Shown piece after piece: positions 1 to 9,944 of a stretch of DNA of 64,000 nucleotides; position 1 is the first letter of the stretch, and the number at the start of each line of letters is the position of its first letter. A program made the position numbers and the translations under genes. This DNA comes from Paramoeba atlantica (Eukaryota; Discosea): NCBI GenBank assembly GCA_977017575.1, contig CDRNVI010000060.1:124001-188000 (forward strand), written 5' to 3'. The notes below the pieces were generated by a model that did not search any database, was not told where the DNA came from, and saw only the letters and a program-made list of their open reading frames with translations.

Positions 1-500
1 GATGAACACATCCCCTTCTTCCTTTGTAACGCCCTGGGTATAGCTCAGTGCTTCGCAGGAGCCTGGACCCCGTCCGTGTGGGAGGACGGAATGGCATGCT
101 GGAGCTTCACAACGACGGAGGGTCTGATAGCCGACTCGGAATGGTCGGCCGAGTGCGTGCGGTGTAAGCTCCACAGAGGGTGCATCGAGGCCAACCCGGG
201 ACCAGGTCGCGGAAAACGTAAGTATACCCCATCCAAATCCTCCTGTCCCGATGATAATAACCTCGTGAACACAACGGGACAGACGAGCCAGACGAGCATA
301 CACTTCGAGGATACCCCCACCCCGCTACCCTACGAATATTACACTCCGAACCCTAATCGCACATCCCCTTCCCATGGGGGAGTCATGCTTGATGCCAGCG
401 AGGATTACGCTGGATACAATCTGCATACATCATGTACACACATCATACCATCATGTGACGATCTCCATCCAAGAAACGGTCCCGAGAGTACGTCCATTTC
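1..500 (+). mobile_element. YLDD-LINE copy A: N-terminal ORF fragment with 2A-like motif
   Basis: An open frame runs in from the window edge at base 1 and ends near 507. The part up to about base 215 matches, at protein level, the region 5480-5675 of another copy: both read roughly W-x-P-x3-(W/Y)-EDG, then WSF, then a Cys-rich stretch ending RG(C/Y)IEANPG. GCIEANPGP resembles a 2A ribosome-skipping motif (consensus D(V/I)ExNPGP), a feature known at the N-terminus of several LINE ORFs, but Cys replaces the usual Asp. No reverse transcriptase follows, so the copy is 3' truncated or rearranged near base 500. The LINE assignment rests on similarity to copies that do carry reverse transcriptase. 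Confidence 0.6.
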
Positions 501-940
501 GCGTTAAAAGTGATCTGCGGATTTGCAACTCCAGGACGCTCGACGTGACGGGCCTGCATCACCCAGATGGCGAAGAGAACGAGAAATATCAGATGGGAGA
601 CATGCATCAAAAAGAAAGGAGAAATAGCAGAAAATACTCTGTTTTGACCTATGTTGTGCTTGTATACTTTACATATACGTATGTATGATTACCATTAGCA
701 TCTTTACCACTTGCATCTTTGATCGACCCCAGAGAAATTTGGGAGCAGATAACTATATGTAAGTACATACATGTGTATGTATACATACATGTATATTGTA
801 CCCGCTTTCAAACTTATTTTCTTTGTGTACGAAGAAAAAAATTATCCTACAATTCGCGAATTATTTATATTGCAGTTATATTTACATGTGTATAATCATA
901 CATTACTAACACAAGCTTACATAACTTATGCGTAAGTAGC
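501..940. other. AT-rich intergenic stretch
   Basis: I see no convincing gene. The stretch holds short TACATGTAT-type palindromic microsatellite sequence around 755-800 and otherwise AT-rich DNA leading into the 3' end of the first LRR gene. Confidence 0.5.
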
Positions 941-1795
941 CTACACGAATTCTATCAATGTATCTATTGTGTTAAAGCATCTTTTTTCAAGACCAACTTG
1001 CATCACGCGACCACGCAAATTAGGATTGTTATCTAAGCGACAGTACGCCGCATTTTTTACCCAGCACTCCGCGTTAACCAAAAGTTCGAAATTATTGTCT
1101 TGTGCATAGAGTTCAACAAAAAAGTCCGGAAGATTACGAAAATCAAGTTTCCCACTAAAATGGTTGTTCGAAACGTCCAAGACTCGTAAATTCAATGGTA
1201 GATGGCACAAATCTATTGTCCCATCAAACTTATTATGTTCCAACCACATGTCGGTTAAATTAGGAGGCAACTTTGTGAGGTTGATCTGCCCGGTAAAATC
1301 GTTTTGGTTTAAGTAAAGCTTCTCAATGAGAGGAGGCAAAAATTGTGGATCAAACCTGCCAAAAAAACGATTAGAACTAAGATTGCATAACTTTAAAGAT
1401 TGCGGAAGACAACGAAATTCAACCTCGCCTGTCAAGTCATCATTATCCAGATGCAGGTCGATGAGAGTCAATGGAAGATACTTCCAAACAACCAAGCCGC
1501 GTGTTGGATACACTTTTGGAACATAATCTGAATTGGTCCAGTCTAATGCTGTGACTTCATCCATCTCATTGCACGTCACACCCGACCACTTGCATGCTGT
1601 TACGTTTGTACACCATGTGGGATGCAGACCTTCCAGATTTTTAACAAAACGAGCTAAATCGTATTCTTGTGGTAATGCGGCACCGCGAATTCTACCCGGC
1701 GCTCGTGATGTAGATTGTGATGACACGGAACCTGGCAGTGATACCGTTGCCCCATTTCGAGTAGGTGCGTCGTCAGCTGACGTTACTGAATACAT
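941..1795 (-). CDS. Leucine-rich repeat protein, 284 aa (LRR1)
   Basis: The protein opens with a low-complexity Ser/Thr/Pro segment, then the family signature IRGAALPQEYDLARFV at about residues 36-51, then a plant-LRRNT_2-like cap (C-x-W-x-GV-x-C followed by V-x-x-L-x-W) at about 66-85. About six 23-residue repeats of the form LPxxLxxLxLxxNxFxGxxDLxx fill residues 105-240. The C-terminus has a Cys-containing cap-like segment and no membrane anchor that I can see. LRR arrays of this kind bind proteins or glycans; the ligand is unknown. It is a single exon on the same strand as all other LRR genes here. The start is the first ATG of the frame; a start nearer the PQEY motif is possible. Confidence 0.85.
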   Translation of the reverse strand: MYSVTSADDAPTRNGATVSLPGSVSSQSTSRAPGRIRGAALPQEYDLARFVKNLEGLHPTWCTNVTACKWSGVTCNEMDEVTALDWTNSDYVPKVYPTRGLVVWKYLPLTLIDLHLDNDDLTGEVEFRCLPQSLKLCNLSSNRFFGRFDPQFLPPLIEKLYLNQNDFTGQINLTKLPPNLTDMWLEHNKFDGTIDLCHLPLNLRVLDVSNNHFSGKLDFRNLPDFFVELYAQDNNFELLVNAECWVKNAAYCRLDNNPNLRGRVMQVGLEKRCFNTIDTLIEFV

Positions 1796-2150
1796 GGAGT
1801 AAACATTTACAAGAGTCCTGCATTTTTGATATATGCATTTGTATATAGTACATTGAGACTGTATACTACCCCTCTTATTATCATTTTGTTGAAAAGGCCA
1901 TGGACTCGATTAATCCCAAAATCTCCCAAAAATGTTTTAAAGACTATCTAAAGTGAGGGGATCCATGGGGCAGCATGCCCAAACTCTTCTACCAGTGCTA
2001 CCACGATTGACATAAAACTGCGCATTCATCGAACTCCTAACGGAAGGCACTCCTTTATGACGCTTCATCCAATCAGGTCATATTTATAAAAAACGTTTTA
2101 CATGATTTCTTTGTCCAGAGGAGCGCACTGTCTGTGGTATCATATCACAT
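1796..2150. other. Intergenic stretch with no recognised feature
   Basis: This is the upstream side of LRR1 (minus strand). I see no gene, tRNA or clear repeat. The promoter or splice-acceptor region of LRR1 should lie here but I cannot define it. Confidence 0.4.
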
Positions 2151-4430
2151 ATGCATATACTATCCACGCTGTCCTGATATTCAACAACTCTTTACCGGGC
2201 CCTAATCCTACATCCCCTGCTCTGGGGGGGTATGCCGGAAGCCAGCCATCGCGGCGGAAGCAAATGTCACCGGCACTCCCCAACGGACGACATTAGATAA
2301 GGGGTCATCGGTGATGGTGGAATCATCTCGCATTACAGAAGGCCAGCAAACCACCCCAATAGCCCAGGGCGCTCCAATTGAGAAGCGTGGGCAAGCCCCC
2401 TCCTCCGAGAGCTTAGCGGAGCTTCTTGGGAGGGGGTCCCCGAGTAAACTTTACGCGGTCCAATGCCCGGCATGGAAGGAATACACTGCCAGTGTATGTC
2501 ATGACTTTCTCAATAAGTCAGGGGGGGACAAAGTTGAGATGGCCTGGAACCTCCTTTTAGCCGTAAAACGTTTCCTACACCTCCCTGAGGATAGGCGGAG
2601 TTGCAACGACAGCTAGCACGCGAACTCTGAATAAGTTCGAAGACCTTGGCTCCATCCCCGAGTCAGGCCAACGGCCCCCCGTGGTCCGTCAAAAAACGGG
2701 TGGAGGAATTGTGCAGGGCGGGTTGCTTCTCTAGGACGGCCAAAACGATGGAGGCGCCCCTCAATCCACCGGCCAATCCCACGGCGGCCCTAGAACAGGC
2801 TAAGCGACTACATCCCACAGGCGGGCCCTACATTGCGGGGAAATTCAGGTACAATAGGGACCGACACGGAACCCTACCCTCCCCCGCCGATGTGGCCAGG
2901 AAGGCCCCAAGCCTGGCCCCTATCCGCGCCCCCCGGACCTACGGGATGGACCAAGGAACTGCTTGTCCCAGTCCTCATGGAAGGTGGACCCTGCGACTGT
3001 ATCACGTGGATAATCCACGGGATTATGACAAACTCCCTACTCCCCTCAATGAGGGAACGGCTCACGGGGGCGTCCCTAAAACTATTCACCAAACCGGACT
3101 CCCCGGCGGGGCACCACTCTTCCTACAGGCCCATCGCCATGGGAGAGTGCGTCCTCAAGGTGGCGGGGCTCCTTGCCTGGAGAAAATCCGGGAACATCTC
3201 CCCACTTGCTTTCAGGGCATCCAGTTTGGAGCCCAATACACGCAGGGGTGTGAGCACATAATTTATAATGTGCGACAGCACTTCAGGGACAGGCCGAAGG
3301 AGGTCATCGTGGCGGCAGACCTCGAGAACGCTTTTAATAGCATCTCACGGTCGGCAATTTTTAGGGCGGTAAGGGGGGATCCGAAACTTTTCCGCATTGA
3401 GGGCATCACCCTCTTCAGCTACGGTACTACACGTACGCTTCACCTTGGGGAAGGCCAATCCATCACGAACTCAAGTGGGGTCAAGCAAGGTGACCCCATG
3501 GCTCCCATCCTATTTGCCATAGGGATCCAGGGGGCAATTGCCAGAGTGGCGGCCAACTTCACAGGCACGCTGAAGGTCTGGGCGTACCTGGACGGCGTCA
3601 CCTTCGCGGGTGAACCCAAGGTATGCGCGGAAGCCCTAGGCTAGGGAGGCTAGGTTAGGCTAGGGAAGAAGAATGGGTGCTCTCCAAGGCGCCGAAGGTA
3701 ATCTCCTTCTTGGGGAAACTTAAGGACAGTAGCTGGCAGTGTATCTTGCCCCTCTTAAGACTCTGTGGGAGTCCTCGATGGAACTACATCGTAAGGACCC
3801 ACGAGCCCCGGGTCACTAAAGTGGCCGATGCCCAAGTCGGCACAGCCGTCCTGGCATGTGCTGAGGCATTGCTCCGGGGGATGGACTCCTTGGGAAAAAT
3901 ACCGTTTTCCAATCACCTCTTGACGGCAGATTTCCTGGGGACCATCCCCTTCGAGCACAAGGCCGAGGGCATGCAGGCCAAGGTGAAGAACGCCCTACAG
4001 GGCCGACCCCAGGGCATGTAAGCCAACGAGCAGCCCCACGCAACCTCTGTGAGGCCGCGTTAGGGAAAGCCCCAACGGCTACCCAACTGGTCTGCATGTG
4101 ACGCATTAACCTCTTTTTCAGACATTCTGGGGAGCCGCACATCAACACCTCATAGGCCTGCAGGCCCACATCCTAAACGTACACGCCCCGAAGCGCACTC
4201 GGAAAGCATTGTACGAACTTTTGGGAAGTCATGCCCGGGGCGCCTACGCCCTCAAACGAGAAGGCTGGTCGGAGTTCCTGAGCCTCTTCAAAGAATGTTT
4301 CTTCGTGGCAGCGCAACTCCCTACAGCAGGATTCCCCACTCTCGAAGCAAATCCTCCATGGCCTCCACAGCACCACTTCTCTACCTCCACAGCACCACTT
4401 CCACACCCCTGCCTTCCACTTTAACCCTAC
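2150..4430 (+). mobile_element. YLDD-LINE copy B: degenerate reverse-transcriptase element
   Basis: Frames in order encode a QCPAWKEYTASVCH segment (about 2460-2510), an EELCRAGCFSRTAK segment typical of the region before reverse transcriptase in many protist LINEs (about 2700), PGPTGWTKE (about 2930), RPIAMGE (about 3130), motif A AADLENAFNSIS (about 3313), motif B GVKQGDPMAPILF (about 3478) and a motif C that reads YLDG instead of YLDD (about 3588). A thumb-like part with LLRLCGSPRWNY follows near 3745. The coding frame shifts at least between 2616 and 2646, around 2830-3260, and near 3645, so this copy cannot encode a whole enzyme. No endonuclease domain is visible before the next copy begins near 4430. 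Confidence 0.8.
2646..3644 (+). pseudogene. Reverse-transcriptase ORF of YLDD-LINE copy B
   Basis: The longest open frame of the copy (332 codons) carries palm motifs A and B and an altered catalytic box (YLDG, second Asp lost) near its end. Its middle third (about 2830-3200) is out of frame: the plus-one frame there carries the PGPTGW and RPIAMGE motifs expected of the fingers. The enzyme would copy its own RNA at a nicked chromosomal target. Loss of the second catalytic Asp and the frameshifts mean it is inactive. Confidence 0.75.
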
Positions 4431-4699
4431 ACCGGGACCAGATCCAGGATCACACCCGCATAGCTTCGCGCCAATTTACGCGCCCGAGGAGGGCAGCCCC
4501 CTGGATTACGGGGCGAAGGTATACTCATTACCCTAGACCTTGGCCCCGAACGGGCCGGACGAATTCGAGTTCCTTGCGAAGCTTCAACCTCCTTTTCAGA
4601 CATCCTGGGGATCGTGGGGTATACCATTGGGGTGCCCGACGAGAGCCTACTCCTCAAGGACACATCTGGGGAAGTGACCCACATTACAGATCGGGAGAG

Positions 4700-5345
4700 T
4701 TTCTGTACAAGATACAGTTTCTGTACCTTGTTGTTCATCCTTTCTTTCCCCGGCAACGGGCATAGTCTAACTGTTCATATGCCCGTTGCCGGCCGGCACT
4801 AAGGCTGAAACTGTTCCTCTTTCTCGGCGAAGTAGGGGACGCGCTTCTACCCCATCACCCCTCCCCGGCACTAAGGTCGGGACTGTCCCTCTTTTCGTTG
4901 AAGCAGGGGACGCGCCTTTCACCCTTCGCCCCTCCCCGACTCACTCTCCTGGAGTGAGTGTGCTTCCCTCTCTCGGCTTTTCTTTCTCGTGTCTACCTTT
5001 CCGAGGAGGCAATGCGTCACGGTGGCCTCCCTTGAGGACCACTAGACGTGTCCTTCGCTACGACTTCCGGCTCTCCGCACCTGGCGGTCACCCAGCTCTC
5101 CGCACCTCGGCTCTGTCGCAGCTCTCTTCACCCGGATTGCCCCCGAAACTGTAATATGGGGATTACGCATCCGGCTCTCTGCACCTGCACATGACAACCG
5201 AGCTCTCTGCACCTGGGACGCCAGCTCTCTGCACCCTCTTGCCACAGGCGAAGGCGAACTCTCACGTGATCCACCCGTCGTATGCGGGGTAAGGACATGT
5301 AGTGAGGCAAATCTCTGCACTATAAGTGCATGAAAAAACAACAAC
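4700..5345 (+). mobile_element. Short non-autonomous element, copy i (RLE-LINE partner)
   Basis: It begins with GATACAGTTTCTGTACCTTG, the sequence found at the 5' end of RLE-LINE copy 2 and, from GTTTCTGTACC onward, of copy 1. It ends with CTCTGCACTATAAGTGCATG, the same hairpin-plus-TG-AT type of 3' end as those LINEs. The middle (about 4800-5300) does not encode the LINE protein. It contains a perfect hairpin, a degenerate repeat of GGCACTAAGG-type units (about 4795 and 4869), and many copies of CTCTSYGCACCT. It interrupts YLDD-LINE copy C. Related pieces lie at 41870-42030, 49099-49537 (inverted) and 57535-57760. Sharing both ends with a LINE but not its coding region is what RIME/SIDER-type partners do in trypanosomes. 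Confidence 0.65.
4750..4792 (+). repeat. Perfect hairpin in the non-autonomous element
   Basis: CCGGCAACGGGCATA pairs perfectly with TATGCCCGTTGCCGG across a 13-base loop. The counterpart at 41940-41980 has a compensating change (C:G replaced by A:T), which argues that the fold matters. Confidence 0.75.
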
Positions 5346-7020
5346 AAAATGCGCCCAAAGGATCTCTGTACGCCTGACCCTACCACCAGGCAGCACAGGA
5401 TACATCGACACCAAAGCAATACGAGTGTACGACGGTACATTCCAAGGCAGCCTCTTAGCGCCGGGCATAGGAGCCGCACATGTTATCCCTGCCTTCCTCA
5501 GCAAACAAATAGGAATTCTCGATATCCTAACCGTAGCTTGGAAGCCCAAGGAATACGAGGACGGGATTTTATGGAGCTTCTTATCTTCCGAATCCCTCAT
5601 CAGCGAAACAGGACGGTCCGCCCATATAATCAAGTGCAACCTGCGCAGGGGCTACATTGAAGCCAACCCGGGACGCCGCCATAGAAATCCCCCTCCAAGG
5701 GCGGGCCACCCCACTGGCCAGCGAGACGATCTTGGAGGGCATTGCGACCGCGCCCAACGTCGCCAGCCCTCCCCACACTACGGCCCGGGACGGAGACTCA
5801 GTCCAAGACATACATTTGTATGCCCCCGATAGGAGGCGAACCCACAAACCCAAGTCGCTCAAACCGAGGAGCTAGGATAAGCCCCCTTCCCCGAAAGTCT
5901 GGCGGAGCTATTGGGGAGGGAGTCCTTGCGAAAATTATATATTTGTATGAGGTGCAATGCCCCGCCTGGCGGGAGTACGTGGCTAGCGTTTGTCACAACT
6001 CCCACTTCAAATCGCAAGAGGAGAGAATCGTAATTGCATGGAACCTCCTCCTCCTCCTCCTCGTAGTCAAACGCTTCCTCTTCTTCCCTGAGGATACGCT
6101 GTCACAACGACATCTAGCACGCGAATTTCGTATGCGTCCCCACCTCGAGCGGTCGGAAACCTTGGCTCCGACCCCCACCGCGGAAAATAGATCCCCCATG
6201 TCAGCAATAAAACGAGCGGAGGAGCTCGTAAGGGCGGGAGCTTTCTCGAGGGCGGCCGCAAGATCCCCCGGCCAACGCCACGGCTGCCCTCGAACAGGCG
6301 GAACGCCTGCATCCAACAGGGGGGACCTTCCTCCCCAATTCGGAGCGCAATACACTCAGGGCTGCAAACACATTGTCCACAATTTCAAGGGATACAGTTT
6401 GGATCCCAATACAACGTGTATACTCAACGGTGTGAGCACATCGTCTAAGCATTTACAGAATGCCCGACAGCATTTTCGAGACAGACCGGAGGTTGTCATT
6501 GTGGCTGCAGACCTTGAAAATGCTTTCAATAGCATCTCGCGGTAAGCTCTCTTCCGGGCCCTAAAGGGAGACCCGAAACTTCTCGGTTTCGAGGAGAAAG
6601 AAAAGTGGGAAGACTAGCAACCTCTGGGAGGAGGCACATCCATTATGAGCTCCCGGAGGGTAAATCAAGTCGACACCAAGCAAACCACGACCCCAATCCC
6701 TTTCGCCATAGGGAATCGCCTAGGGAATTTTCGCCTTCAGGATCCATGGCGCCATAGCCAAGATGGAGGCCTAATTCCCAGTATCCCGGTCACTAAAGGT
6801 CACTATAGTGGCAAATTCTCAGAAATCTCAAAATCGATCAAGCCGTCCTACTACATGCGGGACGCCGAGTTGGAAAAGGCAGCCGGCCTCCGGTATCGGG
6901 TCGCCCCGATTTCAGAATGTGAGCTCCAGTACTTTTGCGGCACAACCATTCGAAACAAGATTTTCAACCCTCCAATGTATATATTGAAAAAAAGAATATT
7001 ATTCTTCTTTTTATTATACT

Positions 7021-7353
7021 GATTTTAGTATTAAGAATATAAGAGTTTACTATGGTTTGTACCGTACGCTTAGAAAAGGAAACTGCGGAATTGATCCCAT
7101 GAAACGTGCTTACAAAGCGGATCAATCATTGCACCCCTATCATACATACACGACAGAAGCCAATACAAGACAAAATATTCGATACTACATGTGAGTAATA
7201 TAAAATACAAAAGACGTGGAGCTCCAATATACGACAGTAGCTGCGGCATTATCCACTCACGTCAACTCTCGTCTCTCAAAGATGTACCCATTATTGCCCA
7301 TTACCTTCCATCGGCAATCCTAGAGACATCTACGGTGATCCCTGCCCTCTTCT
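7021..7353. other. Intergenic stretch
   Basis: No gene or repeat recognised. It lies between the degraded 3' end of YLDD-LINE copy C and the 3' end of the minus-strand ORF at 7354-8259. Confidence 0.4.
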
Positions 7354-8259
7354 CTACACCTTCTTTTGAAAATTCCTCTTTTCCCGCTCAGCCCTGAACG
7401 TATCTTGCCGAAGTTTATGCTGGGCCCGGAGATTGTTCCGAAACGACGCTTGGCCCCTCCCTTCCCGGGATAACAGCGAAGGCTTTCGATCCGAGGGCAG
7501 CACCCCAATCGGGCGACCAAACACATCCCGACGGAGCTGGAGTCGCGAGGCGATCCGACTCGCCTTCTCCTTCCACCGATTGGTGACTTGGAAGGCATAG
7601 AAATTATCTTTTATCAGTTTATCCACCCCGAGTCGAGGAGGAGAAGACTTTGTTGTATTTTCCATGTCTCCTTTTTTCTCCCGTAAAGACTTTGGGGTTT
7701 CGCTCACTAAAGCTTTACGACTTAAGGCTTTACGTGAGAGTTTACGACGGGATACGGTGTGCCACCCGTCGTCGCTGTTTTGCGAATCGTTTTCTTGATC
7801 CGATGCTGGGGTTGGGGGAGAAACCGCAAGTGAATTTACGTTTTGCACATTTCCTAATGTTTTGTTACGCACTGCGGATTTCGACCCAGAAGTGAGATGG
7901 GAACGACGGGCAGTTTGTTGCCACAGTTCATTCTCTTTCTTGGAGTAGGATTTCAAAAAGGCGTTGTTGCGGGCCAGGATTGTCGAGGCGTCCTCGAAGG
8001 AATCATTGATTTGGGTAATGTACTCCCCGAGGTGGAAGGGTTTGATCGTGTGAAGGTCGGGTAAAGTGGGCTCGGAGGGGTCCAGCGTCGGGGGATTGGA
8101 TACAGGCGATGGTACGGAAGGGTTGGAGGAAATTGGCTTATCTTTGGACAGCTTTCTTTTGTTTCCCCTGTTTTTTAGGACAGTGGACTGCTTTTTTACG
8201 GTAGATTGCGCTGGCATGTGGAGGTTGGGGTATCTTATACAGAAGACATATATTTCCAA
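7354..8259 (-). CDS. Hypothetical basic protein, 301 aa
   Basis: I do not recognise this protein. It is hydrophilic, rich in Lys, Arg and Ser, with a proline-rich stretch at about residues 45-70, a SDDGWHTVSRRK motif at about 167-178 followed by a twice-repeated LSRKAL, and a strongly charged C-terminus ending in RAEREKRNFQKK. No signal peptide or membrane segment is obvious after the short start region; the internal Met at about residue 14 (MPAQSTVKK) may be the real start. The long open frame and the strand shared with the LRR genes favour a real gene. The DGW-x-TV-x-RRK motif is also the kind of sequence seen in LINE ORF1 proteins, so an orphan transposon ORF is an alternative. Confidence 0.55.
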   Translation of the reverse strand: MEIYVFCIRYPNLHMPAQSTVKKQSTVLKNRGNKRKLSKDKPISSNPSVPSPVSNPPTLDPSEPTLPDLHTIKPFHLGEYITQINDSFEDASTILARNNAFLKSYSKKENELWQQTARRSHLTSGSKSAVRNKTLGNVQNVNSLAVSPPTPASDQENDSQNSDDGWHTVSRRKLSRKALSRKALVSETPKSLREKKGDMENTTKSSPPRLGVDKLIKDNFYAFQVTNRWKEKASRIASRLQLRRDVFGRPIGVLPSDRKPSLLSREGRGQASFRNNLRAQHKLRQDTFRAEREKRNFQKKV

Positions 8260-8523
8260 AAGCTTACGAGAAGATACTCACACTGTCCAAATCGCTAAAA
8301 TTATTGTCCTTACATTTTCATCGTATTTTTCAATCAAGAGCATAAAAAAATTATGCTTTAGTTTTTCGCACTATAAACACAGTACGCAAAGTACATGGAT
8401 ATACAGGGGGTATGTATACAGTTCGTGCGTTGATCCACCGTTATTATGGTGAAAAGCTTGTTGTAGTCTCACCCGTAGCATATTATCGTCCACGAAAGGA
8501 AATTAATTTTATTCTCTAATACC

Positions 8524-9612
8524 TCAACCTTCATATTTCCCTAAGGAGATGAAGTGCCACCCATCCTGATCAAGCGCATTCCACCACGTAGAATCCGCAA
8601 GTTGCGTGGATTCTTCCATCGTTTCGATGCTATGATGGAGGCGTCCAGGAACAGATCCGTTATAAGCAAACCAATCACCGGAAATTGCATCATATTTCGC
8701 AAACCGAGTTGGAATAGTACTCAAATCAGTTTTCATCCGAGGAGGGTTTGAAACACATATCGAAGATAAGCCATGAGGCTTACGACGCATATCTATGTAC
8801 ACGGTAAGGTCGTTCTTAAAAAAAGAAACAAACTTCATGGAATCCGGCAGGACAGAAATGTCAACTTCGCCAACAAAACTATTTTCAGCAAGTGCAAGCC
8901 CTTTCAGTGGTGGAGACAGCCTTGAAAAATCAAGTAATCCGGCAAAAGAGTTGTTATACAAGGAGAGCGATTTTAGCGAAGATGGGAGATGACTCACGTC
9001 GAGCGATCCTTCGAAAAGGTTGCAGTCAAGGGCCAGTTCTACAATGGATGCAGGAAGCGATGTAAAACATAGGGTACCTGAAAGAGCGTTTTCATACAAA
9101 TATAGAATCTGGATCAGTGGGGGCAATGCTGTCAAATCCAATACCCCTGCAAAATGGTTCTTATGCCCCCAAAGTCGTGTCAATGCTGCGGGAAGATCAT
9201 TAAGAGGAAAGGGGCCACTGAGTTGATTTCCGCTCAGACTAAGCTCGCTTAACATATCCACTTGTCCCAGTACAACCCCACCGCTGAGCTGGTTCCTCTC
9301 GAACGCTCCCCTTCGTAGTGTACTCGGGAGAAACGAAAAGTTCAGGCTTCCTCGCAACCCCCTCTCATACCATTCGATGTCTATGATATTACGATTTGAA
9401 TCCACATGAACTCCAATCCAATTCATTGCAGTTCGCTCCACAGTCCACGAGGGATCGGGATTAGAGAGGTTGGCTACAAGTCTTGCTAGGTTGTATTCAG
9501 GAGCCAGAACGGATGTATGTACTTTAGATGGCCGTGTTATTGGTGTGTCGCAGCCAGAAAAGAGTAACAGTTTGAAAATGCTACTCAGCACGTGGATATT
9601 GATCGGTGTCAT
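8524..9612 (-). CDS. Leucine-rich repeat protein, 362 aa (LRR2)
   Basis: The N-terminus has a short hydrophobic run (about residues 8-20) that could act as a signal or anchor. The signature APEYNLARLVANLSNPDPSW follows (about 38-57). The WIGVHVDSN cap lacks the two Cys seen in other members. About eight 23-residue LRRs fill residues 85-265. The C-terminal 90 residues are not LRR: a PPRMKTDLSTIPTRFAKYD segment, then W-x-AYNG and WWNAL-x6-GWHF. The same tail occurs in the proteins at 16896, 20602 and 22193, so the four form one subfamily. The nearest relative in the window is 16896-17984, which is similar along its whole length. Confidence 0.87.
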   Translation of the reverse strand: MTPINIHVLSSIFKLLLFSGCDTPITRPSKVHTSVLAPEYNLARLVANLSNPDPSWTVERTAMNWIGVHVDSNRNIIDIEWYERGLRGSLNFSFLPSTLRRGAFERNQLSGGVVLGQVDMLSELSLSGNQLSGPFPLNDLPAALTRLWGHKNHFAGVLDLTALPPLIQILYLYENALSGTLCFTSLPASIVELALDCNLFEGSLDVSHLPSSLKSLSLYNNSFAGLLDFSRLSPPLKGLALAENSFVGEVDISVLPDSMKFVSFFKNDLTVYIDMRRKPHGLSSICVSNPPRMKTDLSTIPTRFAKYDAISGDWFAYNGSVPGRLHHSIETMEESTQLADSTWWNALDQDGWHFISLGKYEG

Positions 9613-9654
9613 TTACACGATGTACGAGTGTTATTCTATAGTATTAAACGAGGG

Positions 9655-9795
9655 TCAGATATCCTAATTCAGAACTGTCCTAATTCGGTGATCACTATCC
9701 TTCGGATCACCATCCTAATTCGGAATATCCTGAATTAGGATATTCGTCCAATTAGGATGTTCATCCAGCGTTACTATGATATCCTAATTCAGAAA
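9655..9795. repeat. Cluster of inverted ATCCTAATTC motifs
   Basis: TCCTAATTCRG occurs about five times between 9660 and 9795, and its inverted form CTGAATTAGGAT is present too, so segments can fold back on each other. It lies just upstream of LRR2 (minus strand). It could be a small MITE remnant or an intergenic hairpin; I cannot tell which. Confidence 0.5.
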
Positions 9796-9944
9796 ATGTT
9801 TATGGATTAAAAAATATCCAGTCTAAAGTGGGCGAGGGAGATACCAAGAGGGCAAGTGCGGCAGATTCCCACAAGAAAACCGGTATCTCCCTTGTGATAT
9901 CCGAAATCGAATCCCAATTATTCAAGATTGCCACGGACTGTCAC

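Larger units (their letters stand above)
4430..7020 (+). mobile_element. YLDD-LINE copy C: degenerate, interrupted by a short element
   Basis: The upstream part (about 4500-4690) encodes an AGRIRVP...VGYTIGVPDE segment similar to GRIQVPVPS...MTLGIPTD of copy D near 41475-41570. A repeat element (about 4700-5345) interrupts it. After the interruption come IRVYDGTFQGS (about 5425), EDGILWSF, and the 2A-like RGYIEANPG (about 5647-5673), where the final Pro is replaced by Arg. QCPAWREY (about 5960), AEELVRAGAFSRAA (about 6215) and motif A AADLENAFNSIS (about 6506) follow. Motifs B and C are missing and only a thumb-like scrap (about 6860-6960) remains. It is a heavily decayed copy with several frame changes. 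Confidence 0.7.

Noticed and set aside
1-2300. Copies A and B as one LINE interrupted by LRR1
   Set aside because: The end of A and the start of B contain overlapping homologous sequence (the CCTAAT-C-ACATCCCCT region), so they are separate copies rather than two halves.
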